IMG/VR virus record: IMGVR_UViG_3300036851_000225 | Span: 1 to 64,000 of that record | Reading direction: 5' to 3' (one strand) | DNA length: 64,000 nt | Source of the DNA: a virus | In this document: positions 16,406 through 23,774 of the stretch, in pieces | Numbering within the stretch: position 1 is the first letter of the stretch | Layout: each line of letters starts with the position of its first letter | Made by a program: the position numbers and the translations under genes | The notes under the pieces: model-generated | The model's database searches: none | The model's input: the letters and a program-made list of their open reading frames with translations, nothing else | What the model was told of the DNA's origin: nothing

Positions 16406-17347
16406 AATTCTTTCCTTTGCTTTTTGCGCCGGATTAGGCGCTCCTACCATTGCCGCCCCACTCGATACCAGTTCTCTGTTCGAGGCATGCTCGCCGATGA
16501 CAAGATTTGTACTACCTCGTGTGGTGAAATAGCGCGGCTGCGTCCTATCACTCAACTCTGCCAGCACTTGCTCATATGAGCCGAGCCGATCAGCAAGGCC
16601 AGCGTCAACCGCCTTCTGGCCGATCAGGATGCCACCCTGCCCAAAATCAGAGAGCACTGTTTCACGTGAAACACTTCGATTACGGGCGACAGTGGAGACA
16701 AACACATCGGCCAGGCTGTCAACGATGCTCTGTATCTGGCTGCGCCCACTCTCTGTCGCAGGGTTGGGGTTCTTATTGGGGGATTGACTGCTGACAAACT
16801 CAATATCCCTGGCGCTCGTCTTCGACGGATCGCGCATCGTCATAATGACGCCAATTGAGCCAAGCGCGGCGGTTGCATCGGCTACTACTTCATCAGCAGC
16901 ACTCGCTATCCAGTAGGCGGCGCTGGCCCCCACTCCCTCGACGTAGGCGGTGATCGGCTTGCGACCACGTGCTGCATAGAGCATGTCGGCCAGCTCGTTG
17001 ATGCCATTCACTTCACCGCCAGGGCTGTCGATGACGAGCATCACGGCTCTGACCGATTGATCATCAAGCGCCTTGTTCAAATCGCGGGCGATGATCTCGA
17101 CAGATGCGCCGCCGCTGATTTCGGTGAAGAGATTGGCACGTCTGAAGATCGGCCCCTCGATTGGAATGCTCGCCACGCCATTCCTGACGCTGACAGTGCG
17201 CGTATTGTCGAGAGGACGGCCTAGTTGCGCTTCAACGGCTTCTGGATCGTCATTCTCCCGATTGGCGATTGTAAGCACGGTGCGTAGGGCCAGTTCCGTT
17301 ATAGCCCAAGGGACCGAACAAGCAGCTTCAAACGCACTACGTGGCAT
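15797..17347 (-). CDS. Head maturation protease (S49/SppA) with C-terminal scaffold
   Basis: 516 aa from ATG 17347 (MPRSAFEAACSVPWAI). Residues about 50-290 are an S49 ClpP-like protease: VMLVIDSPGGEVNGI (oxyanion region), VEGVGASAAYWIASAADEV (catalytic Ser in GAS), and ILIGQKAVDAGLADRLG (family Lys). Residues about 315-516 are acidic/Ala/Glu-rich coiled coil, a scaffold. An internal in-frame ATG at 16405 with an AAAGGAAAG ribosome site would give scaffold alone, like lambda C/Nu3. A 250-nt structured leader with a terminator precedes the gene. Confidence 0.85.
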   Translation of the reverse strand: MPRSAFEAACSVPWAITELALRTVLTIANRENDDPEAVEAQLGRPLDNTRTVSVRNGVASIPIEGPIFRRANLFTEISGGASVEIIARDLNKALDDQSVRAVMLVIDSPGGEVNGINELADMLYAARGRKPITAYVEGVGASAAYWIASAADEVVADATAALGSIGVIMTMRDPSKTSARDIEFVSSQSPNKNPNPATESGRSQIQSIVDSLADVFVSTVARNRSVSRETVLSDFGQGGILIGQKAVDAGLADRLGSYEQVLAELSDRTQPRYFTTRGSTNLVIGEHASNRELVSSGAAMVGAPNPAQKAKERIMSDELNTAPEEHTNGATNGGAALSPFPPLSLTDSTEAQAQLRAYAAEMRTQFSEERKRLLAEAQEQVRREIAIEIAEERAQQAITRYAQDVTTATLHRSYALPLDTERLVKHLTSLNASQRTEAQALFDHILTAGLINFEEIGSSAEAEIERSAIERYEEAVNAKVAGGMTRYAAISAIRADKPDLVEEYNAAKAGSKKGGR

Positions 17348-17366
17348 TGAGATGCCTTTCGCACAC

Positions 17367-17434
17367 AAAAAAAGACGCACTGAGACTTACTTCTATCTAT
17401 CTATATCTATGAGATAGAAGTAGTTCAGTGCGTC
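17367..17434 (-). terminator. Intrinsic terminator upstream of the protease gene
   Basis: On the minus strand the stem GACGCACTGA/TCAGTGCGTC, with an inner CTTCTATCT/AGATAGAAG stem and an AT-repeat loop, is followed by seven T residues. It ends about 20 nt before the protease ATG. It shares outer stem and flanking box GCACTGGCAAATGAATT (17436-17452) with the terminator at 3055-3101. Confidence 0.8.
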
Positions 17435-17632
17435 AGCACTGGCAAATGAATTCAGTTGTCTGCCGGGGTTTCTGTTCCACCCCGGCGAAGTCACCGATAC
17501 GTCAGTCCTCGGCACATCTCGGCCTTACCCGGTGGTAGCGGTTATGCTCGTAAGCGCCCCGCAAATAATGCGTTTATTGCATTATTGGTAGCGGCGATCA
17601 GAGTTGCACTGATCCTGGTACTGTTGCCGCTT
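17435..17632 (-). promoter_or_regulatory. Structured leader of the capsid operon
   Basis: No gene lies between the promoter at 17661-17690 and the terminator. The segment forms hairpins: GCCGGGGT/ACCCCGGC at 17462-17486 and AATAATGC/GCATTATT at 17564-17586; CGCTACCA-type direct repeats (GGTAGCG) also occur. A structured RNA directly before a terminator suggests attenuation or a put-like antitermination element; this is inference. Confidence 0.4.
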
Positions 17633-17656
17633 CAATCAGTTCGATCAATCGAACAG
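17633..17656 (-). promoter_or_regulatory. Dispersed 23-bp regulatory site, copy 2
   Basis: Full-consensus minus-strand copy (core TTCGATTGATCGAA then CTGATTG), a few bases downstream of the -10 box of the promoter at 17661-17690. In this position a bound protein would block transcription start or elongation. Confidence 0.7.
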
Positions 17657-17660
17657 CCTA

Positions 17661-17690
17661 ACTATAGCACAGCCATGCCTATTGCGTCAA
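17661..17690 (-). promoter_or_regulatory. Promoter inside the late operon
   Basis: On the minus strand TTGACG (17690-17685), an 18-bp spacer and TATAGT (17666-17661), followed directly by the dispersed regulatory site. It would transcribe the protease/capsid segment. Confidence 0.65.
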
Positions 17691-17694
17691 GCGT

Positions 17695-17886
17695 CTATCC
17701 CACTGGCTCCCCTACGTGCTTGCGACAGCCACGGCAGCGGTACACCGTCGTGTAGTGTCCTATGGCGCTCATCGGATAACTCAGCCGCTCACTCACCTTG
17801 ATCGCATGGCCGCAATGCGGACACGTCGCAACTACCGTTACCGGCTGCGATGCGAGTGCGATACGCGGTGGGGCGGTGGATTTCAT
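17695..17886 (-). CDS. Small zinc-ribbon protein
   Basis: 63 aa with TCPHCGHAIKV and YRCRGCRKHVG, two CxxC pairs about 30 residues apart forming a zinc ribbon. Located between portal and protease genes with other Cys-rich small genes. Function unknown. Confidence 0.6.
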   Translation of the reverse strand: MKSTAPPRIALASQPVTVVATCPHCGHAIKVSERLSYPMSAIGHYTTVYRCRGCRKHVGEPVG

Positions 17887-18078
17887 CTACGCTTCGTCCT
17901 CAATATCCGGTTCAATGCGCCATGCCGCAAGCCGAGTGATCTTTGCCCCCTCGTGCTCCCACGGGATAAACGTCGGCTTCCAATCCGCTGTTGCCTGTAT
18001 AATCGCTTCGATCTCTTCTGGCGTCAACGCTCTATCGGTGAACCATACGCCAGGATCAAAAAATGACTTGTCTTTCAT
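17887..18078 (-). CDS. Small acidic protein
   Basis: 63 aa (MKDKSFFDPGVWFTDRALTPEEIEAIIQATADWKPTF...). Overlaps the upstream gene by 4 nt and abuts the next gene, so co-translated. Unrecognised. Confidence 0.5.
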   Translation of the reverse strand: MKDKSFFDPGVWFTDRALTPEEIEAIIQATADWKPTFIPWEHEGAKITRLAAWRIEPDIEDEA

Positions 18079-18105
18079 ACCTCTACTAACTCCTCTTCAC
18101 CCTCT
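18075..18105. repeat. 31-bp direct repeat, copy 1
   Basis: An exact 31-bp match to 18513-18543; both copies cover the stop codon and last nine codons of a gene. The two genes in between could be lost or gained by recombination between the copies. Confidence 0.9.
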
Positions 18106-18275
18106 GATACTATCTTTGTCGCAATAGGTACAAACTCTGTCTTATACGTCACGTTGCGCTCAATGATCACCACGTCGTACTTGACACCGCAGTAGCAGCA
18201 GTATACCGCGTCAAGACGGCGTTCGTGATAGTCGCAACGCTTGCACTGCTTTGTCTCAACTGGAAGTTTGATCAT
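18075..18275 (-). CDS. Small zinc-ribbon protein
   Basis: 66 aa from ATG 18275 (GAGGGGCGG upstream). CKRCDYHERRLDAVYCCYCG holds two CxxC pairs. Its last residues (EGEEELVEV) are identical to the portal C-terminus because a 31-bp sequence is repeated at both gene ends, a sign of duplication between them. Confidence 0.6.
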   Translation of the reverse strand: MIKLPVETKQCKRCDYHERRLDAVYCCYCGVKYDVVIIERNVTYKTEFVPIATKIVSEGEEELVEV

Positions 18276-18516
18276 TGTAGCTGCCGCCCCTCTTTGCATT
18301 ATCAATCAATCGCACGGCCTTGACAAGGCAATCGCGGCAAATAGTGAATGGACTGCAATCATCAATCGGATCGTCACCTAGCACCACGAGGGGCGCAACG
18401 CTTCTCTTGCACTCGCCGCACGAACGATAGTCATAATATGCTAGTTCATCAGTGCTAAGATACATCGGATATGCGCCATCGGGAAGCGGTGGAGCGCCTG
18501 GCTTGCGCGTTATCAT
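18256..18516 (-). CDS. Small zinc-binding protein
   Basis: 86 aa with RSCGECKRS and FTICRDCLVK (paired CxxC). It starts overlapping the portal stop by 4 nt. The function of the two Cys-rich genes after the portal is not known. Confidence 0.55.
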   Translation of the reverse strand: MITRKPGAPPLPDGAYPMYLSTDELAYYDYRSCGECKRSVAPLVVLGDDPIDDCSPFTICRDCLVKAVRLIDNAKRGGSYNDQTSS

Positions 18517-18543
18517 ACCTCTACTAACTCCTCTTCACCCTCT
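18513..18543. repeat. 31-bp direct repeat, copy 2
   Basis: Identical to 18075-18105; this copy forms the 3' end of the portal gene. Confidence 0.9.
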
Positions 18544-19883
18544 TCTGTCTCCTCTTCGATCATATCCTCATCATCGCCGCTATCTGTCCCTTCCATGTCC
18601 ACGTCTTGTCCCTCATCTGTCTCCTCTTCGTCCGGCTCTAACACCGGCTTGCTTTGGAACAGTTCTTCAATCGTCGCCATGTCGAGATCGGGCAAGTCAG
18701 ACACCTTGCGAAAGAACGCCTCATCGTCGGGCGTCGGGTGGAATGCGCCGATGACGTGGAGGAACTTGGCGAACGCGCCGAGCGCCTGGAGATCGTACCG
18801 TTTCACCGCTGGCAGTGTCAAGCGTGGTAAGTCCGTGAGCTTGCCGAAGTCGTTAAAGCGAAACAGTCGTGCTACTGCCTGTTGATTGAGCGCTGAGAGG
18901 AGCCTGTCTTGATAGCCGTTGAGCGACAGCAGAAATAACTCTGTCTTGTCTTTGCCAAGCGCATACGAGCCGCTGTCTGTGCCAAGGCTGATGAAGTCCG
19001 CAAGCATCGTACTGAGCATCACAATGCGCAGATACTTGATCACGTTGAGATAGTCCTCAGTGCTTAGGCCGGGAGAGGGCACAAACTTGAAGCTGACGCC
19101 AGCGGGGAGCAAGCCGCCCGCCTCCTCATTCTGGCGTATGTTTTTCAGGAAGTCCTGGATCAGCGTTATATCGTCATCAGAGAGCCGCCCCTGGAGTGTC
19201 GCATCAACTTCGACAATGGGAAAGCCGGTACCAAAGCGCTCCAAGGCGATGCCCATGAGCACTTCAAGATTGCGCACGATTTGCCACAGCCGGTACATAC
19301 CGCGCTCTACGCTCTTACCCTCTGGACTGCCCTCGCTATCGTCGCTGACGAGATGGACACACTTGCTGATCGGGATAGAGCGCAGCGTGTAGTCAGGGGC
19401 CGGGCGCTGTACAAACTCCTTTACTTCGCCCGTCTTTGCATCCGTCCCCCATTTGTACAACGTTTCCTGCCGTCGTAGTCCCCAATGCGCCCAGCCGACA
19501 GCACCATCGCTGTACTTCGATCCGATGCCGCCGCGCCGCTTATACACGATTTCGTGAATGTCCCACCCCGCCCAGAGCATGCCGTACATCTGGCGTAGAT
19601 ACGTTTCTTTCGCCTGCCGAAAATCGTCCAGGCACGTCTCAAGATGCTCGCCGGCGCGCTTATCATTGTCGGTACTGCCCCCTGGCTCAACGGCCAAGTC
19701 AGTACGCAGGAGATTGCTAGCAGCAGTCAACACTGCCGTGCAGGCTGGCTCATCATAGGCCATGCTGCGATAGATCTTCGCTGCTTCAGCGCCGCGTAGC
19801 CGCTTGTTCGGGTCCAGCGACAGAAAGCCACTGAACAGCGGCAATCCAATCGCGCCTATTTCGCTGCGTCGTGTGGGAGGCAT
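18513..19883 (-). CDS. Portal protein (DUF935/Mu gp29-like)
   Basis: 456 aa. GFLSLDPNKRLRGAEAAKIYRSMAYDEP, then RQMYGMLWAGWDIHEIVYKRR, SIPISKCVHLVSDDSEGSPEG and VMLSTMLADFISLGTDSGSYAL are characteristic blocks of DUF935-type portals, which form the dodecameric DNA gate of the head. The C-terminus is an acidic low-complexity tail. It lies between terminase and protease genes, as expected. Confidence 0.9.
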   Translation of the reverse strand: MPPTRRSEIGAIGLPLFSGFLSLDPNKRLRGAEAAKIYRSMAYDEPACTAVLTAASNLLRTDLAVEPGGSTDNDKRAGEHLETCLDDFRQAKETYLRQMYGMLWAGWDIHEIVYKRRGGIGSKYSDGAVGWAHWGLRRQETLYKWGTDAKTGEVKEFVQRPAPDYTLRSIPISKCVHLVSDDSEGSPEGKSVERGMYRLWQIVRNLEVLMGIALERFGTGFPIVEVDATLQGRLSDDDITLIQDFLKNIRQNEEAGGLLPAGVSFKFVPSPGLSTEDYLNVIKYLRIVMLSTMLADFISLGTDSGSYALGKDKTELFLLSLNGYQDRLLSALNQQAVARLFRFNDFGKLTDLPRLTLPAVKRYDLQALGAFAKFLHVIGAFHPTPDDEAFFRKVSDLPDLDMATIEELFQSKPVLEPDEEETDEGQDVDMEGTDSGDDEDMIEEETEEGEEELVEV

Positions 19884-20314
19884 TAGTCTATCCCCAAAAC
19901 AATATAGAGCGTGCCATTGTACACAACACCCCTGCCTAGTCGCTGCTTGCCCGTATCGTTGATGTATGCCATTGGACGAGTAAGCAGTTCCGGGCCGTCT
20001 GGAACAGCGATGTAGTACGCATCGTCAACGATACGGTAAGCATCAGTATCAAGGACACAGGCGGATTGATAGATCGGTACTTCGGTAGCGCGTGCTACCA
20101 ATATATCAACGTCCTTGTACCACTCCCACTCGTCAAAGAAGATGTGATAGCGCTCCCAATGACGCTCTTTGATAGCCTGCTTTATATCCCGTTCGAGATC
20201 GCGCCGCGCTACTGCGTATATATCCATTCGTGCCTGCCCCTGAATATAGCGCGAAACAGACACATGTTGCTCCAGGCAAATATCAATGTATCCCGCCCGT
20301 ATTCCATCACTCAT
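19883..20314 (-). CDS. Unknown late protein
   Basis: 143 aa from ATG 20314 (a GTG lies one codon earlier). IDICLEQHVSVSRYIQGQARMDIYAVARRDLERDIKQ suggests a helical core; the C-terminal half is beta-rich (AYYIAVPDGPELL, GVVYNGTLYIVLGID). Overlaps the portal start by 1 nt. Unrecognised; perhaps an accessory packaging protein. Confidence 0.5.
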   Translation of the reverse strand: MSDGIRAGYIDICLEQHVSVSRYIQGQARMDIYAVARRDLERDIKQAIKERHWERYHIFFDEWEWYKDVDILVARATEVPIYQSACVLDTDAYRIVDDAYYIAVPDGPELLTRPMAYINDTGKQRLGRGVVYNGTLYIVLGID

Positions 20315-20460
20315 CACAAGTACCTGTCTCGATAGTCATCGCGCTTCCGCTTTGCATTGCGACGATCAAGATGCTGGCGTGCCATGTCGAGTAGCCAGCC
20401 ACAGATAAAGGCCAGCAGTATCCAAAGCAAAATGAAGACGACTGTACTACCACTCATCAT
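20314..20460 (-). CDS. Small single-helix membrane protein
   Basis: 48 aa (MMSGSTVVFILLWILLAFICGWLLDMARQ...) with one transmembrane helix and a strongly basic C-terminal tail (DRRNAKRKRDDYRDRYL). It exactly fills the gap between two late genes with overlapping start and stop codons. Function unknown. Confidence 0.55.
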   Translation of the reverse strand: MMSGSTVVFILLWILLAFICGWLLDMARQHLDRRNAKRKRDDYRDRYL

Positions 20461-20705
20461 TTTGCCTTCAACCGATAGGTGGTACACATATGCTCATTAT
20501 CACGCTCTGCTATCAGTTCATAGAGTGGCAAACGAGTGAGAAAATCGTCAGTCAACTTCACTTCGCTGCCCATAAGATGTAATAGCGCAATAGCAAGCAA
20601 ATGATACTCGCCATTCTGTACCTGGAGTTGCGCTATCCGCGTTGTCAACTCCTCAAGAGATAGCGACTTGAAGATCGGCTCCCTTAACCATCGCTCGTTA
20701 ATCAT
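20457..20705 (-). CDS. Small helical protein after TerL
   Basis: 82 aa from ATG 20705, which overlaps the TerL stop region. EPIFKSLSLEELTTRIAQLQVQNGEYHLLAIALLHL is an amphipathic helix pair. Unrecognised. Confidence 0.45.
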   Translation of the reverse strand: MINERWLREPIFKSLSLEELTTRIAQLQVQNGEYHLLAIALLHLMGSEVKLTDDFLTRLPLYELIAERDNEHMCTTYRLKAK

Positions 20706-22123
20706 TCTAGCTCTCTCCACATATTCACTTTCTTCTCACGTGCTACTGGCTTGCTGCTGCGTCGCGCCGCCATAAGGCCATAGCGCCCGTCGTCGTATGG
20801 ATCGTCGCCGCCGTTACCCGCCTCGTCAATGTCCACCTTGAGTACATCTTCTGGTCTATTCGGATCGTGTTCAAGCATTGGCAGGCATTCGATCAGCCGG
20901 GTACATCGCTCGCTAATCTGGACAGTCGGCGCTATCTTTGCCTCAACGCTGCCTAATCGCTTTAGCCACTCGGCAGCGCCGGTGATCCTGTCCATTTGCG
21001 CCGGTGAGAGTTTGATACCACAGTCGAAGTACTGATCCGCTATCGTTTTGATACTGCCGCGCTGTGCAAACACATCAGCACCAGCGACGAAAGCAAAGAG
21101 CCGATCAAGGCGCACATCGTTACGACCGAGCATCGCCTTAATCCCGTCTGCATGTTGCTCTGGAAGCCAGCGCGATTGATAATGCTCGTCAACAAAGTAG
21201 ATCATGCCGTCGCCGTCCTGGGTGATCAGGTGTACTGATGTGGGATGAACAAAACCGTAATCGAGTGAGCACCATACCGGCCAGGAGGGGAGTATCTTGA
21301 TTGGCTTGCAAACGTGAAGATCGTAGCTCCAATTCGTAAAGAACTGCCCCGCGGCTATATCCCAATCACCGTAGCGGTAGGCTCGTTTTTCCCAGCCGAT
21401 CAGCCTGTCGAGCATAGCACGGTACCCTGGGTTGACGTGTACATTATCGTCAACCGTGGCAAAGATAAAGCGCGTATCGGTTTCCTGTCGTTTCTTCCAT
21501 GGCACAATGAAGCGCGATTTGTACCAGGCATGACCGATGCCGCCAGGGTTCGTACTGTTGTAGATCCTTGGACGCCAGCCCGATTTACTGGTGCGATTGC
21601 AGAGTGTAATGGCCTGGTACTTTTTGAGTGAGAGGCCAGTTGTCTCTTCGACTGCAATCGTATCGTATTCAAGTCCAAGATACTTATCAATGTCGCGTTC
21701 GTTCTGGAAGTGCCCGATCAGAATGCGACTGCCGTTCGGGAACTTAAGTATCGAACGACTTGGCACATAGTAGCGCAGCCAGGGTGGGAATGCCCGCGTA
21801 AGCAAATCCTCAAAGCCTTCTTTCGCACTGCTGCCGACTTTACGCAAAAGCAAGCACTTCAGCCCTGGCACCCGCTGGCAGTCATCAGCGCCGAGTTGTG
21901 CTAAGACAGCATGCGACTTGCCCGGCCCTCTTGCCCCTCCTATGCCGACTTCTACCGGCCTCCCTGGACTATCGCAGGCTCTCGCTGCTGCGTGAAAGGC
22001 TAGCTGCTTTGGCTGTGGCGCATAGCCGACAGCACGAAAGTTGCGCAGTTGATCAGGAGGACAGCCGGCTGCTTTGGCGGCGTGTAAGAACCGATCAAGC
22101 GGCGTTGTCATCTGAAGCGTCAT
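20702..22123 (-). CDS. terL: Terminase large subunit
   Basis: 473 aa. GGARGPGKSH is Walker A (residues about 63-72), LLLRKVG the adenine/coupling region, YDTIAVEETTG Walker B with catalytic Glu, and the C-terminal RNase-H nuclease shows SLDYGF and GADVFAQRGS acidic sites and DDPYDDGRYGL near the end. The complete ATPase-nuclease motor packages DNA. Its start overlaps TerS by 29 nt. Confidence 0.95.
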   Translation of the reverse strand: MTLQMTTPLDRFLHAAKAAGCPPDQLRNFRAVGYAPQPKQLAFHAAARACDSPGRPVEVGIGGARGPGKSHAVLAQLGADDCQRVPGLKCLLLRKVGSSAKEGFEDLLTRAFPPWLRYYVPSRSILKFPNGSRILIGHFQNERDIDKYLGLEYDTIAVEETTGLSLKKYQAITLCNRTSKSGWRPRIYNSTNPGGIGHAWYKSRFIVPWKKRQETDTRFIFATVDDNVHVNPGYRAMLDRLIGWEKRAYRYGDWDIAAGQFFTNWSYDLHVCKPIKILPSWPVWCSLDYGFVHPTSVHLITQDGDGMIYFVDEHYQSRWLPEQHADGIKAMLGRNDVRLDRLFAFVAGADVFAQRGSIKTIADQYFDCGIKLSPAQMDRITGAAEWLKRLGSVEAKIAPTVQISERCTRLIECLPMLEHDPNRPEDVLKVDIDEAGNGGDDPYDDGRYGLMAARRSSKPVAREKKVNMWRELE

Positions 22124-22628
22124 AAGCTTTATCGAGTGCTATATCGAAATCAGGGAAGGTGATCCGCTGTTCTATCTCTTGCCGATCAACGAATAGGCCG
22201 TGATGCTTGCCAAGCAAGGCCAATGCCGCCTGAGCATCGTACATTTCAATCTCTGGCCCATGTAATCCACTCTTGATCTTCTTAATAAGATGAATAGCGC
22301 CTGTCTTTTGCGCCTTGACAAGATCAATAGCCCAATCGTCAATGACTTTCTTTTTCTCAGTTACCTCTTGTAGATCGGGCAATCGTGTTACATCAGCGAT
22401 AGAACCTCGTGCCATTGCCGCAAGTCGCAACAACACCTCGTCGGCACTCATTGCCTTTTCGCTAATGCGGCGTTGTATCTCTGCCTGAATACCCGGTTTT
22501 ACCAAGTTCTCAGGGCCTTGCTTATTAGGATGGGCATACTCAGCTCGCCTTGCCGCTTCTGTCGCATTCCAGCAGGTAAGGTACTCTTCGATGAATACAC
22601 GCTGCTTATCGGTAAAGCCTTCACTCAC
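22095..22628 (-). CDS. terS: Terminase small subunit
   Basis: 177 aa of the Terminase_2 type: TDKQRVFIEEYLTCWNATEAARRAEY is the DNA-binding helix-turn-helix, followed by helices (EIQRRISEKAMSADEVLLRLAAMARG) typical of the family. GTG 22628 overlaps the stop of the upstream basic gene. It recognises the packaging site for TerL. Confidence 0.9.
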   Translation of the reverse strand: MSEGFTDKQRVFIEEYLTCWNATEAARRAEYAHPNKQGPENLVKPGIQAEIQRRISEKAMSADEVLLRLAAMARGSIADVTRLPDLQEVTEKKKVIDDWAIDLVKAQKTGAIHLIKKIKSGLHGPEIEMYDAQAALALLGKHHGLFVDRQEIEQRITFPDFDIALDKAYDASDDNAA

Positions 22629-22771
22629 TTACGCCGCCGTCGCTTTCTCGACTTACCTGCTACAGAATAGGCGATTGCTACTGCCTGCTTACGTGGCTTG
22701 CGCTCACGTTTGATCAGCATCTTGATATTGCCTGCAATCGTCTTTTTACTTTTGCCTCTACGTAGTGGCAT
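22625..22771 (-). CDS. Small basic phage protein (conserved)
   Basis: 48 aa from ATG 22771: [20 protein letters not shown]... with KQAVAIAYSVAGKSRKRRRRK at the end. This Lys/Arg-rich family (MPLxxGKSKKxI...KQAxAIAxSxAGK) is common in phage packaging regions and often lies next to the terminase. Its stop overlaps the TerS start. Confidence 0.75.
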   Translation of the reverse strand: MPLRRGKSKKTIAGNIKMLIKRERKPRKQAVAIAYSVAGKSRKRRRRK

Positions 22772-23046
22772 CAGGCTAAATCCGCTATCACCGCAACGGT
22801 GCTATTCGTGCCATTGGGACAGGTCAACTTCTTTGTTGACGCCGTATACGTAATCTCCCACTCTGCGATGTAGTTGCCCGCCGTATCTGTATCCACGGCG
22901 GCCCAGGCATATTCGACGGTGCCAGCTACGGCAGACACAATCGTCGCTGCTGCGTTGACCTTGACGGCTAACGTTGTCGCATCGGCCATATTGAACTTGA
23001 CGGTAGCGCCCGTCAGATCGATGGCTGTTGCATTGGCATCTTTCAA
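22771..23046 (-). CDS. BppU/N-terminal baseplate-like domain protein
   Basis: 91 aa from TTG 23046: [27 protein letters not shown]...[26 protein letters not shown] matches the phage BppU-type N-terminal domain (VxFxMxD ... YxWxxxDTxxAGxYxAEWxI). The same frame stays open upstream to 23100 and reads [16 protein letters not shown], the usual start of this domain. The true start may therefore be further upstream at a non-ATG codon, 8 nt after AGGAAGAGG. Confidence 0.65.
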   Translation of the reverse strand: MKDANATAIDLTGATVKFNMADATTLAVKVNAAATIVSAVAGTVEYAWAAVDTDTAGNYIAEWEITYTASTKKLTCPNGTNSTVAVIADLA

Positions 23047-23115
23047 CGTCGCTGCAATGACCGGGAGGCGATCTCCCTTCTTTATGGTGAAGTCTGCGAT
23101 CTTAGTGCCTCTTCC

Positions 23116-23412
23116 TCAACTCGTTATCGTCACACTGGTAGCACCGCTGTTCGCAAGTGTCGCCGTTGTCGTCCCACTATTCGCAAGTGGCGCTGTCTGT
23201 ACCCCGCCGCTCGCTATCGGAGCCGTGTGCAGCCCTGTGCTGCTGATTGCCGCTGTCTGTAGCCCGGTACTGCCGAGTGCAGTCTGAACACCTGTGCTAC
23301 TTACGATTGCCTGTGTCGGCTGCTTGATGACAGGATCGGCAAGCGTCAGTCCAGCATTCGGCCAATAGCGCGGCGCGAAATAGCGATTAGGATAGTACCG
23401 GGCGGCGTACAT
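23116..23412 (-). CDS. Short repeat-rich virion protein
   Basis: 98 aa. The N-terminus ARYYPNRYFAPRYWPN is a motif seen at the start of many small phage structural proteins. The rest is a short repeat: SSTGVQTALGSTGLQTAAISSTGLHTAP. No enzymatic motif. Confidence 0.5.
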   Translation of the reverse strand: MYAARYYPNRYFAPRYWPNAGLTLADPVIKQPTQAIVSSTGVQTALGSTGLQTAAISSTGLHTAPIASGGVQTAPLANSGTTTATLANSGATSVTITS

Positions 23413-23414
23413 CG

Positions 23415-23765
23415 CTAGACTTCAACCCCTAGGACCTTGAGCGCTGCCAGACAAATAGCCTCAGATGCATACCTTGATCCACGTTCATGATCTGAAGTGA
23501 ATGCAAGGCTTTCATCGTTTTTATGTTTGAAGGCGACGTAAACGTAATTATGCCATCCGCCTTCTATGTAATAAGAGTAGCCAAACTGTTCCATGCACTC
23601 TATCACTTGCATTGCTGTCGTCATGTCAGTGCTGTACTTTGGAGCAAACTTGAGACGACCTTCGGCATACTCGAAAACCGGCTCGGTATAGTCAGTGCCG
23701 TCTATTCGTCGCCACTGCATTACTTTCTCGGCTATCAGAATGTCTAACTCTCTCCCAGCCTCCAT
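23415..23765 (-). CDS. Phage ABA sandwich domain protein
   Basis: 116 aa: MEAGRELDILIAEKVM, then YSTDMTTAMQVIECMEQFG and SEAICLAALKVLGVEV. This is the phage ABA sandwich family, with start (RELDxxIAExVMxW) and end (AICLAALKALGVE) both conserved. A paralogue lies on the other strand at 60317-60721, far away and in another operon. Function of the family is not known to me. Confidence 0.8.
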   Translation of the reverse strand: MEAGRELDILIAEKVMQWRRIDGTDYTEPVFEYAEGRLKFAPKYSTDMTTAMQVIECMEQFGYSYYIEGGWHNYVYVAFKHKNDESLAFTSDHERGSRYASEAICLAALKVLGVEV

Positions 23766-23774
23766 AGCCGCCCC

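Noticed and set aside
15791-16579. 262-codon plus-strand frame opposite the protease gene
   Set aside because: Antisense to the protease/scaffold gene; composition is typical of a shadow frame.
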